From the NCBI GenBank assembly GCA_938034165.1, contig CALHKP010000005.1, positions 1 to 28,375 on the forward strand: a DNA stretch of 28,375 nt. The letters are read 5' to 3'. The DNA comes from an uncultured Clostridia bacterium (GTDB taxonomy: Bacteria > Bacillota > Clostridia > Peptostreptococcales > Anaerovoracaceae). The notes beneath the pieces are model-generated. The model had not been told where the DNA came from, ran no database searches, and saw only the letters and a program-made list of their open reading frames with translations. The first letter of the stretch is position 1. The number at the start of each line of letters is the position of its first letter. The translations under genes and the position numbers were made by a program. Below, piece after piece: positions 1 to 7,552 of this stretch.

Positions 1-36
1 GAGGAACCAAATTTTACCGTACGATTTAACGATGTG

Positions 37-82
37 GCAATCTGCGCTTAGTCAAGCTCAAAAAAAAGACAGCGCAGATTGC
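37..82. repeat. 12-bp perfect inverted repeat upstream of the first gene
   Basis: GCAATCTGCGCT (37-48) is matched exactly by its reverse complement at 71-82. A short inner GTC/GAC pair (51-53 with 68-70) could extend the stem after a 2-nt bulge. The loop is A-rich. No T-run follows on the plus strand, so it is not a convincing terminator in that direction; it may be the end of an upstream transcript outside the window. Nothing else is recognised in 1-128. Confidence 0.55.
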
Positions 83-128
83 GACTATAGGCCTATAGCT
101 TAATCTTTATTGAAATCAGTTAAAGTTG

Positions 129-157
129 TTGAATTCTTGGCGATTTTTGGGTATAGT
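129..157 (+). promoter_or_regulatory. Sigma-A-type promoter, very close to the start codon
   Basis: TTGAAT (129-134), a 17-bp spacer and TATAGT (152-157). Transcription would be expected to begin about 7 nt after the -10 box, at 164-165, which is almost on the ATG at 166. This suggests a leaderless or nearly leaderless mRNA, unless translation starts at a later ATG. Confidence 0.5.
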
Positions 158-165
158 TATTTTGT

Positions 166-729
166 ATGGAAAAAAATGATTGTAATTATATGACGAAAAA
201 AGAATATATGGCAGCTGATTTTGTAGATAAAGCTGTGAGATTACCTGCAGTAGAAGGTTTGCCACGTCCGGATGTTGGGGGCGATGTGCTCAGATCCATT
301 GTTAAACAGGAAGAGGATGTGGTATATTTTGCTTTTGCTTACTTCGAAGATGCAAATCGGGGAGACGATTTGATTTATGACATGTGGAAGGCGGCAATTG
401 CAGATATTTTTTACGAATCGCTATATTGCGATTTAGTGAAAAAGGCTGAGTTAGAGAGAAAGAGGCTCTCTTCTTTGTATGGCCCCGGATACTTTGGCAT
501 GCCTTTAACTGAGACCGCAATAGTTTTGGAAAAAGCAGGAGCCGAAGAAATCGGAATAACTGTTAATGAGTTTTCTGTTATGTTGCCTCCTATTTCGAGG
601 TGCGGATTTTTTGTGCTTAACAGCCGTAAAAACGCAGAATATGAGACGCAGTGTGAGTTTTGCAAAGGAAACAAGTTAGGTTGCAGCATGTGCAGGATAT
701 TCGCAGACAGGAGAGAAAATTCTGGTTAA
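166..729 (+). CDS. Orphan MetH-activation-domain-like protein with a C-terminal cysteine cluster
   Basis: A 187-aa protein. Residues about 100-135 (S-x-L-Y-G-P-G-Y-F-G-M-P-L, then E-I-G-I-T-V-N-E) resemble the S-adenosylmethionine-binding reactivation domain of cobalamin-dependent methionine synthase. Clostridia often encode this domain as a separate small protein. The C-terminus carries C163-x2-C166-x6-C173-x2-C176, which could bind a metal or Fe-S centre; that is inference. The expected role is reductive methylation of an inactivated corrinoid enzyme, but no methionine synthase or corrinoid methyltransferase is visible nearby. No good ribosome site precedes ATG 166 or the in-frame ATGs at 190 and 208. 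The predicted promoter fits leaderless initiation at 166. The gene stands alone and is followed by a separate promoter. Confidence 0.6.
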   Translation: MEKNDCNYMTKKEYMAADFVDKAVRLPAVEGLPRPDVGGDVLRSIVKQEEDVVYFAFAYFEDANRGDDLIYDMWKAAIADIFYESLYCDLVKKAELERKRLSSLYGPGYFGMPLTETAIVLEKAGAEEIGITVNEFSVMLPPISRCGFFVLNSRKNAEYETQCEFCKGNKLGCSMCRIFADRRENSG

Positions 730-798
730 ATCCTACTCACCGAGTTTATGTAAATATGGTTATCGGGCATAGATTTTGTATTGCATGCTCTTTGTCAG

Positions 799-827
799 TT
801 TACAAAAAACGGTCAATATGATAAAAT
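799..827 (+). promoter_or_regulatory. Sigma-A-type promoter for the LCP gene
   Basis: TTTACA (799-804), 17-bp spacer, TAAAAT (822-827). The expected start is near 834, leaving a leader of about 55 nt with a ribosome site (AGGAG) before ATG 889. Confidence 0.6.
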
Positions 828-888
828 AATTTATTATGTTTAATTATTATTTTGGGATATACGAGAAACGATAGGAGAAACGAAATAT

Positions 889-2205
889 ATGAGTAGAAAA
901 GAAAGAAGAGCGGCAAAGGAAAAGAAACCAAACGTTTTTAAACGATTTGGCAGTTGGTTTAAGAATTTGAAGACGTGGAAGAAGACTGTACTGATAATTC
1001 TTTTGATTATTCTTATTGCGACGGGATGTGTATTTGGATATCTTTATTCCAAGCTGAGTAAGATTAGTGGCGATGATCTTGATTCAAGAGATTTGTCATG
1101 CGTTGATGTGGACGGATACATAAATGTACTTCTTCTCGGAGTTGATGCACGAGACATGAAGAGCTTGAAGGATTGCAGAACAGATGCAATCATGATTGCA
1201 AGCATAAAAGAAGAAACAGGAGAGGTTCATGTTACTTCGATTTACAGAGATACGTACCTGAAGATGGGCGGAGACGATCTGTATGACAAGGTAACCCACG
1301 CATTTTCTTACGGAGGTGCAAAGGAGTCAATCAAGACTGTAAATCAGGCTCTTGACCTTAATATTAAGCATTATGTGGTATTCAACTTTAAGGCTGTTGC
1401 TGATGTTGTAGACGGCGTTGGAGGAATTAATCTTGATATACAGGATTACGAAATACAGCAGCTGAACAAATATACTATCGAGACTGCAGAAAATATAGGT
1501 AAGAAAAAATACAATCTTGTAGAAGAAGCAGGAAAACAGAAAATCGAAGGTGTACAGGCTGTATCTTACGGCAGAATCCGATATGGCGTAGGCGATGACT
1601 TTAAGAGAACTGAACGTATGAGAATTGTTCTCGAAAAATCTCTGGGACGCGTTAAAAAAATGAAGTTTACACAGATTGATAAGCTGATAGACAAGGTACT
1701 TCCTCAGGTTAAGACAAATCTTAAGACCATGGACATTCTGACTCTTGCTTGGAAGGTTAAAGATTTTAATATCGTAGGCAGTGCAAGCTTCCCATATGAA
1801 GTAAGCACCGGATATCTGAATGGAACAGCATATGTATTCCCTTCGGATCTTGTGTCAGATGTAAAGAAATTCCACAAAGATGTATTTGGGAAGAAGAATT
1901 TCAAGCCAAGTAACAAGGTATACGAAATCGCTGAAAACATTGATATCGCACTGGGAAGCAGTACCGGTCAGGGAACTGTTGACCTTGAAGAGATAGAAAA
2001 GAATCCTACAGAGGCACCGGAAATCACTCCGGATAATCAGACACCTCAAGAACCTGAAAATCCGGGTGGAGACACTACCGGTGGAGGTACAACCGGCGGA
2101 GGTACAACCGGAGGCGAAGTAACGCCGACACCTACACCTGATCCTTCAGTTCCGGGAGGCGGTGGTTCAGAATCGGGCGGAACAGAAGCTCCGGCTGGAC
2201 AGTAG
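889..2205 (+). CDS. LytR-CpsA-Psr (LCP) family cell-wall glycopolymer ligase
   Basis: A 438-aa protein. LCP enzymes transfer undecaprenyl-linked anionic polymers such as teichoic acids or capsule to peptidoglycan outside the membrane. Seen here: a lysine/arginine-rich cytoplasmic start, one membrane segment at about residues 33-52, then an extracellular LCP domain. That domain has the typical N-V-L-L-L-G-V-D-A-R strand, R-T-D-A-I-M, S-I-Y-R-D-T, and a later R-I-R-Y motif before a D-F-x-R-T-E-R segment. Those arginine and aspartate residues are the usual lipid-phosphate and metal contacts of the family. After about residue 360 comes a proline-, threonine- and glycine-rich tail that is probably disordered and wall-spanning. 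A ribosome site (AGGAG) lies upstream. It is transcribed alone from its own promoter. Confidence 0.9.
   Translation: MSRKERRAAKEKKPNVFKRFGSWFKNLKTWKKTVLIILLIILIATGCVFGYLYSKLSKISGDDLDSRDLSCVDVDGYINVLLLGVDARDMKSLKDCRTDAIMIASIKEETGEVHVTSIYRDTYLKMGGDDLYDKVTHAFSYGGAKESIKTVNQALDLNIKHYVVFNFKAVADVVDGVGGINLDIQDYEIQQLNKYTIETAENIGKKKYNLVEEAGKQKIEGVQAVSYGRIRYGVGDDFKRTERMRIVLEKSLGRVKKMKFTQIDKLIDKVLPQVKTNLKTMDILTLAWKVKDFNIVGSASFPYEVSTGYLNGTAYVFPSDLVSDVKKFHKDVFGKKNFKPSNKVYEIAENIDIALGSSTGQGTVDLEEIEKNPTEAPEITPDNQTPQEPENPGGDTTGGGTTGGGTTGGEVTPTPTPDPSVPGGGGSESGGTEAPAGQ
2078..2112 (+). repeat. 15-bp in-frame tandem repeat in the LCP tail
   Basis: Two nearly identical 15-bp units (2078-2092 and 2093-2107, one base different) and a partial third encode G-G-T-T-G repeats. 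The unit length is a multiple of three, so gain or loss of copies would change tail length without breaking the frame. Confidence 0.75.
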
Positions 2206-2227
2206 CAATTACTGCAGCGAAAAAAGT

Positions 2228-2246
2228 TGCCTAGGCAGTATATAAT
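2228..2246 (+). promoter_or_regulatory. Palindrome next to the -10 box of thrS
   Basis: TGCCTAGGCA (2228-2237) is a perfect 10-bp palindrome three bases before a consensus TATAAT (2241-2246). An outer inverted repeat ACTGC (2211-2215) / GCAGT (2235-2239) overlaps it. No good -35 hexamer is seen at 17 bp, so the site could be an activator-dependent promoter, an operator, or part of a hairpin ending the LCP transcript. No T-box leader is visible: the gap before thrS is only about 80 bp. Confidence 0.4.
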
Positions 2247-2286
2247 GAATTTTTAATAGAATATTTTTATGATTAAGGAGATAGAA

Positions 2287-4032
2287 ATGGCAAAAGAAAA
2301 AATTAACTTTGACGATGCTGATGTAAAACTAAAGTACAGACATACTACATCACATATTCTTGCACAAGCTGTTAAAAATATATGGCCTGATGCAAAGCTT
2401 GCTATAGGACCGGCAATTGACAACGGATTCTATTACGACATCGATATGGAGCACAAGCTGACTAATCAGGATCTTCTGAAAATCCAGAAGGAAATGAAGA
2501 AGGTTATTCAGGCTAATTACCCACTGGAAAGATTTGAGCTTCCAAGAAAAGAAGCTATCGAATATATGGCCGAAAGAAACGAAGATTACAAAGTTGAACT
2601 TATCAACGATCTTCCGGAAGATGCAATTATCTCTTTCTACAAGCAGGGCGAATTTGTTGACCTTTGCGCAGGACCTCACATGGAATCAACAGGTCAGATT
2701 AAGGCTGTTAAGCTGATGAGTGTGGCAGGTGCATACTGGAGAGGCGACGAGCATAACAAGATGCTTCAGAGAATCTACGGAACATGTTTCCCAAGCCAGG
2801 AAGAACTCGACGAATACATCAATCGTTTAGAAGAAGCAAAGAAGAGAGACCACAGAAAGATTGGCAAGGAAATGGATCTGTTCGCTATTTTCGAAGAAGG
2901 TCCGGGATTCCCATTCTTTATGCCTAACGGAATGATTCTGAGAAACCAGCTGGAAAACTTCTGGAGAGAAGAACACCTTAAGAGAGGATACCAGGAAATC
3001 AAAACTCCTCTTATCCTGAATGAACAGCTTTGGAGAACATCAGGTCACTGGGATCACTACAAAGACAACATGTACTTCACAAAGATCGATGATGCTGATT
3101 ATGCAATCAAACCAATGAACTGCCCTGGTTCAATGCTTGTTTATAAGAGAAAAATGTGGTCATACAGAGATTTTCCTATCAGAATGGGAGAACTCGGTCA
3201 GGTTCACAGACACGAGCTGTCAGGAGCTTTACACGGCCTTATGAGAGTAAGAACTTTCACACAGGACGATGCGCATATCTTTATGCTACCTGAACAGATC
3301 AAGGACGAAATCGTAGGCGTTGCAAGATTTATTGATGATGTTTACAGCATGTTCGGATTCAAATATCACATTGAACTTTCAACAAGACCTGAAGACTCAA
3401 TGGGAACTGACGAAGAATGGGAAATGGCAGAAAATGCACTTAAGGAAGCTATGGAAGAACTTAATGTTCCTTATGTTATAAACGAAGGAGACGGAGCTTT
3501 CTACGGTCCTAAACTTGACTTCCACCTTGAGGATTCAATCGGAAGAACATGGCAGTGCGGAACAATTCAGTTAGATATGCAGATGCCTCAGAGATTTGAC
3601 CTTACTTATGTAGGTTCAGATAACGAAAAGCATAGACCTGTAATGATTCACCGTGTAATCTTTGGTTCAATCGAAAGATTTATCGGTATTCTGACTGAGC
3701 ACTTTGCGGGAAAATTCCCTCTATGGCTTGCTCCTGTACAGGTTAAATTGCTAACAGTTGCAGAAAAGTTCTCTGACTATGCAAAAGAAGTTGCAGAAAA
3801 ATGTGAAGCTGCAGGTCTTCGTGTAGAACTTGATATCAGAAACGAAAAGATCGGTTACAAGCTGAGAGAAGCAAGAAACCAGAGAGTTTCATACATAGGT
3901 GTAATCGGCGAGAGAGAAGTTGAAGCAAACGAACTTTCAGTTCGTTCTTCAAAGGAAGGTGAGCTTGGAACTATGTCGGTTGATGACTTTGTTGCAAAGC
4001 TTGTAGAAGAAGTAAGGACAAAGGCTGTATAA
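2287..4032 (+). CDS. thrS: Threonyl-tRNA synthetase lacking the TGS domain
   Basis: Charges tRNA-Thr with threonine in the cytoplasm. An upstream in-frame ATG exists at 2269, but ATG 2287 is chosen because AAGGAG (2275-2280) sits 6 nt before it. This gives 581 aa, about 60 shorter than the usual form of roughly 640, because the N-terminal TGS domain is absent. The protein starts directly with the editing domain: H19-x3-H23 and a later C-A-G-P-H form the editing-site ligands. The class II core has motif 2 (R-x-G-E-L-G-Q-V-H-R-H-E) and the catalytic zinc ligands in M-N-C-P-G-S, the D-D-A-H-I-F region and M-I-H-R. A C-terminal anticodon-binding domain follows from about residue 480. Codon use is strongly biased, as expected for a highly expressed gene. 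Confidence 0.95.
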   Translation: MAKEKINFDDADVKLKYRHTTSHILAQAVKNIWPDAKLAIGPAIDNGFYYDIDMEHKLTNQDLLKIQKEMKKVIQANYPLERFELPRKEAIEYMAERNEDYKVELINDLPEDAIISFYKQGEFVDLCAGPHMESTGQIKAVKLMSVAGAYWRGDEHNKMLQRIYGTCFPSQEELDEYINRLEEAKKRDHRKIGKEMDLFAIFEEGPGFPFFMPNGMILRNQLENFWREEHLKRGYQEIKTPLILNEQLWRTSGHWDHYKDNMYFTKIDDADYAIKPMNCPGSMLVYKRKMWSYRDFPIRMGELGQVHRHELSGALHGLMRVRTFTQDDAHIFMLPEQIKDEIVGVARFIDDVYSMFGFKYHIELSTRPEDSMGTDEEWEMAENALKEAMEELNVPYVINEGDGAFYGPKLDFHLEDSIGRTWQCGTIQLDMQMPQRFDLTYVGSDNEKHRPVMIHRVIFGSIERFIGILTEHFAGKFPLWLAPVQVKLLTVAEKFSDYAKEVAEKCEAAGLRVELDIRNEKIGYKLREARNQRVSYIGVIGEREVEANELSVRSSKEGELGTMSVDDFVAKLVEEVRTKAV

Positions 4033-4057
4033 GCAAAAATAAAAAAGATAATATTAA

Positions 4058-4082
4058 AGGAGAGGGCGAAATGCTCTCTCCT
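4058..4082. terminator. Hairpin terminator between convergent thrS and deoC
   Basis: AGGAGAGGGC (4058-4067) pairs with GCTCTCTCCT (4073-4082) with one G-U pair and a 5-nt loop. On the minus strand it is followed by a T-rich stretch, so it is best placed to end the deoC transcript. On the plus strand the tail is poor. Confidence 0.7.
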
Positions 4083-4106
4083 GTTTGGTATCAAAATATT
4101 AAATTG

Positions 4107-4775
4107 TTATGCTTCTTGGGCTCTTTCGTCTGTAACGATTGCAACTGAAGCACTTGCGCCGATTCTGTCAGCACCTGCTTCTATCATTTCCATTACTTTT
4201 TCGTAAGTTCTTATGCCGCCGGAAGCTTTTACCTGCATTGAGTCACCCACAGTGTCTTTCATAAGTTTTACGTGGTGAGCAGTTGCTCCGCCTGAGTTAA
4301 ATCCTGTGGATGTCTTTACAAACTGTGCACCTGCTGCTTTTGCGATTTCGCATGCCTTTACGATTTCTTCATCGGATAGCAGACAAGTTTCTAAGATTAC
4401 CTTTACGATTGCATTATATTCTGCAGCAGCTCTTACTACTGCGTTGATGTCTCTTTCGCAGAATTCGTAGTCCCCTGATTTGAATTTTCCTACATTTAGA
4501 ACCATATCAACTTCTGATGCACCTACGCAGCATGCTTCTTCTGTTTCGAAGACTTTTGTCGGTGTAGTGCATGCACCCAGAGGGAATCCTACAACAGCGG
4601 CGATTTTTACGTCGCAGTCCCTTAGAATATCTGCACAGTCTTCTACATAGCATGTGTTGACACATACTGAGAAAAAGTCGTATTCCATGGCTTCTTCGCA
4701 GAGTTTTCTGATATCCTCTCCGATTGCTTCCGGTTTGAGAAGCGTATGATCAAAATATTTGTTTAATGACTTCAT
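4107..4775 (-). CDS. deoC: Deoxyribose-phosphate aldolase
   Basis: Class I aldolase that splits 2-deoxyribose-5-phosphate into glyceraldehyde-3-phosphate and acetaldehyde in deoxynucleoside breakdown. The frame opens at a TTG four codons upstream, but the ATG ending at 4775 is preferred because GGAGG (4781-4785) lies 5 nt before it; this gives 222 aa, normal for the family. Key motifs: D-H-T-L-L-K-P near the N-terminus, E-V-D-M-V-L-N (catalytic aspartate), F-V-K-T-S-T-G-F (Schiff-base lysine) and V-K-A-S-G-G-I-R (second lysine). It is a single-gene unit divergent from the gene at 4919. No other nucleoside-catabolism genes such as deoB, deoD or pdp are in the window. Confidence 0.95.
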   Translation of the reverse strand: MKSLNKYFDHTLLKPEAIGEDIRKLCEEAMEYDFFSVCVNTCYVEDCADILRDCDVKIAAVVGFPLGACTTPTKVFETEEACCVGASEVDMVLNVGKFKSGDYEFCERDINAVVRAAAEYNAIVKVILETCLLSDEEIVKACEIAKAAGAQFVKTSTGFNSGGATAHHVKLMKDTVGDSMQVKASGGIRTYEKVMEMIEAGADRIGASASVAIVTDERAQEA

Positions 4776-4807
4776 TTTTTCCTCCAATCACAAACTAAAC
4801 TAGCCTC

Positions 4808-4816
4808 AGTATACCA
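4808..4816 (-). promoter_or_regulatory. Extended -10 promoter for deoC
   Basis: On the minus strand TGGTATACT combines a TGn extension with the near-consensus -10 box TATACT (4813-4808). No good -35 box is present at 17 bp, which is common for extended -10 promoters. It lies about 33 bp from the deoC start codon and is divergent from the promoter at 4853. Confidence 0.5.
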
Positions 4817-4852
4817 TATTTCAATGTATTTTTGGTAAAAAAGTTATTTTCT

Positions 4853-4881
4853 TTGACATGTGGGGTAATAAATAATATAAT
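4853..4881 (+). promoter_or_regulatory. Consensus sigma-A promoter
   Basis: Perfect TTGACA (4853-4858), exactly 17 bp, perfect TATAAT (4876-4881). The expected start is near 4888, with a leader of about 30 nt carrying an AAAGGAA ribosome site. It drives the unknown membrane protein and the CYTH gene. Confidence 0.85.
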
Positions 4882-4918
4882 ATGTTTCATGTTTAGTAAA
4901 TGAAAGGAATTTATATCA

Positions 4919-5401
4919 ATGGAAAAAAACTGCAGAATGCTCAAAAGACTAAAATATCTGTCGCTTCCAATGGGACTTCTGATGTTTGAGCTAACAAGGG
5001 ACAGCTTTGGTATATCGGTTTCTTTTACTTTGGGATGTATTGCAGCAATTGCATTCAGAAGTATAGTTGTTAGGGAACTTTCAAGGCAGGTTACCACAGA
5101 ACTGGTTAAAACCATAGAAGAGGCAATCAGAGAAACGGCAGATGTTAAGAACATTGTTGAAATCCAGAAGATAAACGGAGGCCTTATTGCAAGAATATAT
5201 CTGGTAAATGCAGCAGAAAAGACGGCACTTATAAACAATGCCATCAGAAATAAAATCGAAAACTGCAGCCTGAAGAATTATCTGTTTGCAATGCAGATGA
5301 CTAATCTCAGCACGCCGGGTGCAATCAAAGAAGCAAGAGAAGTTCTGAACAGGCAGCTTCTGGAGGAACTTACAGGAAAGAAGCGAAACGAAGCTAAGTA
5401 A
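4919..5401 (+). CDS. Hypothetical membrane-anchored protein
   Basis: 160 aa, family not recognised. The N-terminal third holds two short hydrophobic stretches (about residues 14-24 and 31-48), so the protein is probably membrane-anchored by a hairpin or a single segment. The rest is a charged, alpha-helical, probably cytoplasmic domain rich in A, E, I, K and N, ending in a basic tail. It is expressed from a consensus promoter, and the CYTH gene starts 9 nt after its stop, so the two are cotranscribed. No catalytic motif is evident and no function is proposed. Confidence 0.7.
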   Translation: MEKNCRMLKRLKYLSLPMGLLMFELTRDSFGISVSFTLGCIAAIAFRSIVVRELSRQVTTELVKTIEEAIRETADVKNIVEIQKINGGLIARIYLVNAAEKTALINNAIRNKIENCSLKNYLFAMQMTNLSTPGAIKEAREVLNRQLLEELTGKKRNEAK

Positions 5402-5410
5402 GAGGTGGAT

Positions 5411-6022
5411 ATGGAAATTGAACTAAAATACAGCATTGATAAATTTAAAGCAGATAAAATTTTCAACGACGAATTCATCCAGAGTATAATGGATGAGGAT
5501 TCGGAAGAGAATATTCCTATGAAGGCAGTTTACTTTGATACTGAAGACAAGAGACTGCACAGGGAAGGGATTGCATTCAGAGTAAGACGCGAAGGTTCGG
5601 CGTTTATTGCGACACTGAAATGGAACGGAAGCAGCGATGACGGAATGCACAAGAGAGAAGAAATTAATATTCCTACAACTGAGGCAAAGATGAAGGAGCC
5701 GGATGTGGAAATTTTTGAGCAGAGTCAGATGTATGAGACTCTGAAAAAGGTAATTGGATCACGTAAACTGATTCCACTTATTACTATGGATTTTAACCGT
5801 CATCAGGCAAGAGTTGATAACGGTGCGATATTCGAGGTTTCGGTTGATGAGGGAAAAGTGTGCTGCAATGGCAAAGAAGCGCCGATTCTCGAGCTGGAAA
5901 TCGAATTATATTCAGGAAATGCCGATGAACTAGCCGATTTTGGCAGAGAATTATCGAAAAAATACCAGTTAATTCCTGAAAATAAGAGCAAATTCAAAAG
6001 AGCACTGGAACTTATGGAGTAA
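5411..6022 (+). CDS. CYTH domain protein (triphosphatase / adenylate cyclase class IV fold)
   Basis: The protein begins with M-E-I-E-L-K-Y, the E-x-E-x-K signature of the CYTH triphosphate-tunnel fold. Downstream come the other expected strands with charged residues: Y-F-D-T near residue 43, R-V-R-R, T-L-K-W, and late E-L-E-I-E-L. Members hydrolyse inorganic triphosphate or thiamine triphosphate, or act as class IV cyclases; the substrate cannot be told from sequence. Length (203 aa) is normal. A GTG at 5405 is in frame, but ATG 5411 puts the E-x-E-x-K motif at the very N-terminus as usual, and AGAGG (5401-5405) serves as ribosome site. It follows the hypothetical membrane protein in one operon. 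Confidence 0.8.
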   Translation: MEIELKYSIDKFKADKIFNDEFIQSIMDEDSEENIPMKAVYFDTEDKRLHREGIAFRVRREGSAFIATLKWNGSSDDGMHKREEINIPTTEAKMKEPDVEIFEQSQMYETLKKVIGSRKLIPLITMDFNRHQARVDNGAIFEVSVDEGKVCCNGKEAPILELEIELYSGNADELADFGRELSKKYQLIPENKSKFKRALELME

Positions 6023-6058
6023 AATAACTGTTTTTGCGGGCATTTTTAGCCGATAATC

Positions 6059-6087
6059 TTTACTTTTTACGGAAAAAAGTGTATAAT
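6059..6087 (+). promoter_or_regulatory. Sigma-A promoter of the tig-clpPX-lon operon
   Basis: TTTACT (6059-6064), 17-bp spacer, perfect TATAAT (6082-6087). The expected start is at about 6094, with a leader of about 70 nt that begins with the inverted repeat at 6096-6128. Confidence 0.75.
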
Positions 6088-6095
6088 TAAATGCA

Positions 6096-6128
6096 TTATC
6101 GTTCAAATATAAAGCTTTTGAACGGTGA
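6096..6128 (+). promoter_or_regulatory. Palindromic operator or leader hairpin before tig
   Basis: CGTTCAAA (6100-6107), 9-nt spacer, TTTGAACG (6117-6124): a perfect 8-bp inverted repeat, extendable through wobble pairs to 6096-6128. It lies right after the predicted transcript start of a protease and chaperone operon. The N9 spacer recalls CIRCE (HrcA) architecture, but the arms do not match CIRCE, and it does not match the CtsR heptad repeat. It could be a repressor site or a stabilising 5' hairpin. Confidence 0.55.
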
Positions 6129-6165
6129 ATAATATTGTAATAAATATTCGGAGGATTTTTAAGAA

Positions 6166-7509
6166 ATGAAGACAACACTTATCTCAAAAGAGAACAATGA
6201 AGTTAAATTTACTATGGATTTTACAGCTGAAGAATTTGAGGCTGAAGTAATTAAAGCTTACCAGGCAAATAAAGATCAGTTTGTTATTGACGGATTCAGA
6301 AAAGGTAAGGCTCCAAGAAGCATCATCGAAAAGCACTATGGAGAAGGTATCTTCTTTGAAGATGCAATCAACAACCTGTTCCAGAACGGATACCTTGAAG
6401 CAATCAAGGAACTTGACATCGAAATCATTGACAGCCCTGCAGTAGAATTCAGCGAAGTAGGCAAAGGAAAGCCTGTTACAATCACAATTACAGTTCCTGT
6501 ATATCCTATCATCGAAGTTAAGGATTACAAAGGAGTTGAAATCGATCAGATTATCCCTGAAATCAAGGCAGAAGATGTAGATAGAGAAATCGAAAACCTG
6601 AGAAAGAGAAACGCTAGAATGATCGTAGCTGAAAGACCTGCAGAAAACGGAGACACTGTTATCATCGACTATGCAGGATTCATCGGAGAAGATCAGTTCG
6701 AAGGCGGCACAGCAGAAAGACAGGAACTTGTACTTGGATCAGGAATGTTCATTCCGGGATTCGAAGAACAGCTTGTTGGATCAAAATCAGGAGACAGTGT
6801 AGACGTTACAGTTACATTCCCTGAAGAATACCAGGTATCAGAACTTGCAGGAAAAGAAGCTGTATTCCACTGCAACGTACACGAAGTAAAGGTAGAAGAA
6901 CTTCCTGAACTTGATGACGAATTTGCAAAGGACGTAAGCGAATTTGATACTTTAGAAGAACTTAAGAAATCAACAGAAGAAAAAATGATGGAATATGCTC
7001 AGCACCAGGCTGAAGCTTCAGCAAAGGATATGGCTATTGACAAGGTTTACCTTGCTAACAAGACTGATGTTCCTGCTGTTATGGTAGAAGACGAAATCTC
7101 AAGAATGCTTCAGGAATTAGACCAGCAGATGAGATACCAGGGTCTTTCAATTGAACAGTACCTGCAGTTCGTAGGAAAAGAAATCGGTGACCTGAGAGAA
7201 GAACTCAAGGAAGAAGCCGAAAAGAAGGTTGTTACAAGAATGGTTCTGATGTCAATCGTTGAAGCAGAAAAAATCGAAGTATCACCTGAAGAACTTGAAG
7301 AAGAACTCAAGAACATGGCTGAACTTTACAAGACTGATGTTGAACAGATCAGAGAAATGATCGGAGTTGAAAACCTGACTTACTTCATGAAGGACATTCA
7401 GCTGAAGAAGGTTATTGATATGCTTTACGACAACGCTAAGGTTAACTTTGTTAAGGCTGAAGACGTTGCAAAAGAAGCAGAAGAAGCTAAGGCTGAAGAC
7501 GCTGAATAA
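6166..7509 (+). CDS. tig: Trigger factor (ribosome-bound chaperone and peptidyl-prolyl isomerase)
   Basis: 447 aa, normal length. Binds the ribosome exit tunnel and shields nascent chains. Domains: N-terminal ribosome-binding domain (about 1-110) with the signature G-F-R-K-G-K-A-P near residue 43; FKBP-type isomerase domain (about 150-240) with G-D-T-V-I-I-D-Y-A-G-F and a later F-P-E-E-Y; a C-terminal helical substrate-binding region ending in an acidic, alanine-rich tail. A strong GGAGG ribosome site precedes ATG 6166. First gene of the quality-control operon, followed at 43 nt by clpP. Its codon bias is strong, like that of thrS, consistent with high expression. Confidence 0.97.
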   Translation: MKTTLISKENNEVKFTMDFTAEEFEAEVIKAYQANKDQFVIDGFRKGKAPRSIIEKHYGEGIFFEDAINNLFQNGYLEAIKELDIEIIDSPAVEFSEVGKGKPVTITITVPVYPIIEVKDYKGVEIDQIIPEIKAEDVDREIENLRKRNARMIVAERPAENGDTVIIDYAGFIGEDQFEGGTAERQELVLGSGMFIPGFEEQLVGSKSGDSVDVTVTFPEEYQVSELAGKEAVFHCNVHEVKVEELPELDDEFAKDVSEFDTLEELKKSTEEKMMEYAQHQAEASAKDMAIDKVYLANKTDVPAVMVEDEISRMLQELDQQMRYQGLSIEQYLQFVGKEIGDLREELKEEAEKKVVTRMVLMSIVEAEKIEVSPEELEEELKNMAELYKTDVEQIREMIGVENLTYFMKDIQLKKVIDMLYDNAKVNFVKAEDVAKEAEEAKAEDAE

Positions 7510-7552
7510 TCAATAATACAAGAATACACGACAGAAAGAAGGGAGCAAGGAT

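Noticed and set aside
37..82. Rho-independent terminator
   Set aside because: The stem is good but the loop is long and no T-run follows on the plus strand.
2206..2286. T-box leader for thrS
   Set aside because: Too short, and the conserved T-box antiterminator sequence is absent.
4795..5244. 149-codon minus-strand frame
   Set aside because: It lies antisense to the 4919 gene, which has a consensus promoter and ribosome site; the hydrophobic serine-rich product is a typical shadow.
6096..6128. CIRCE or CtsR operator
   Set aside because: The N9 spacing fits CIRCE but the arms do not match the CIRCE sequence, and there is no CtsR-type direct heptad repeat. Kept only as an unassigned palindrome.
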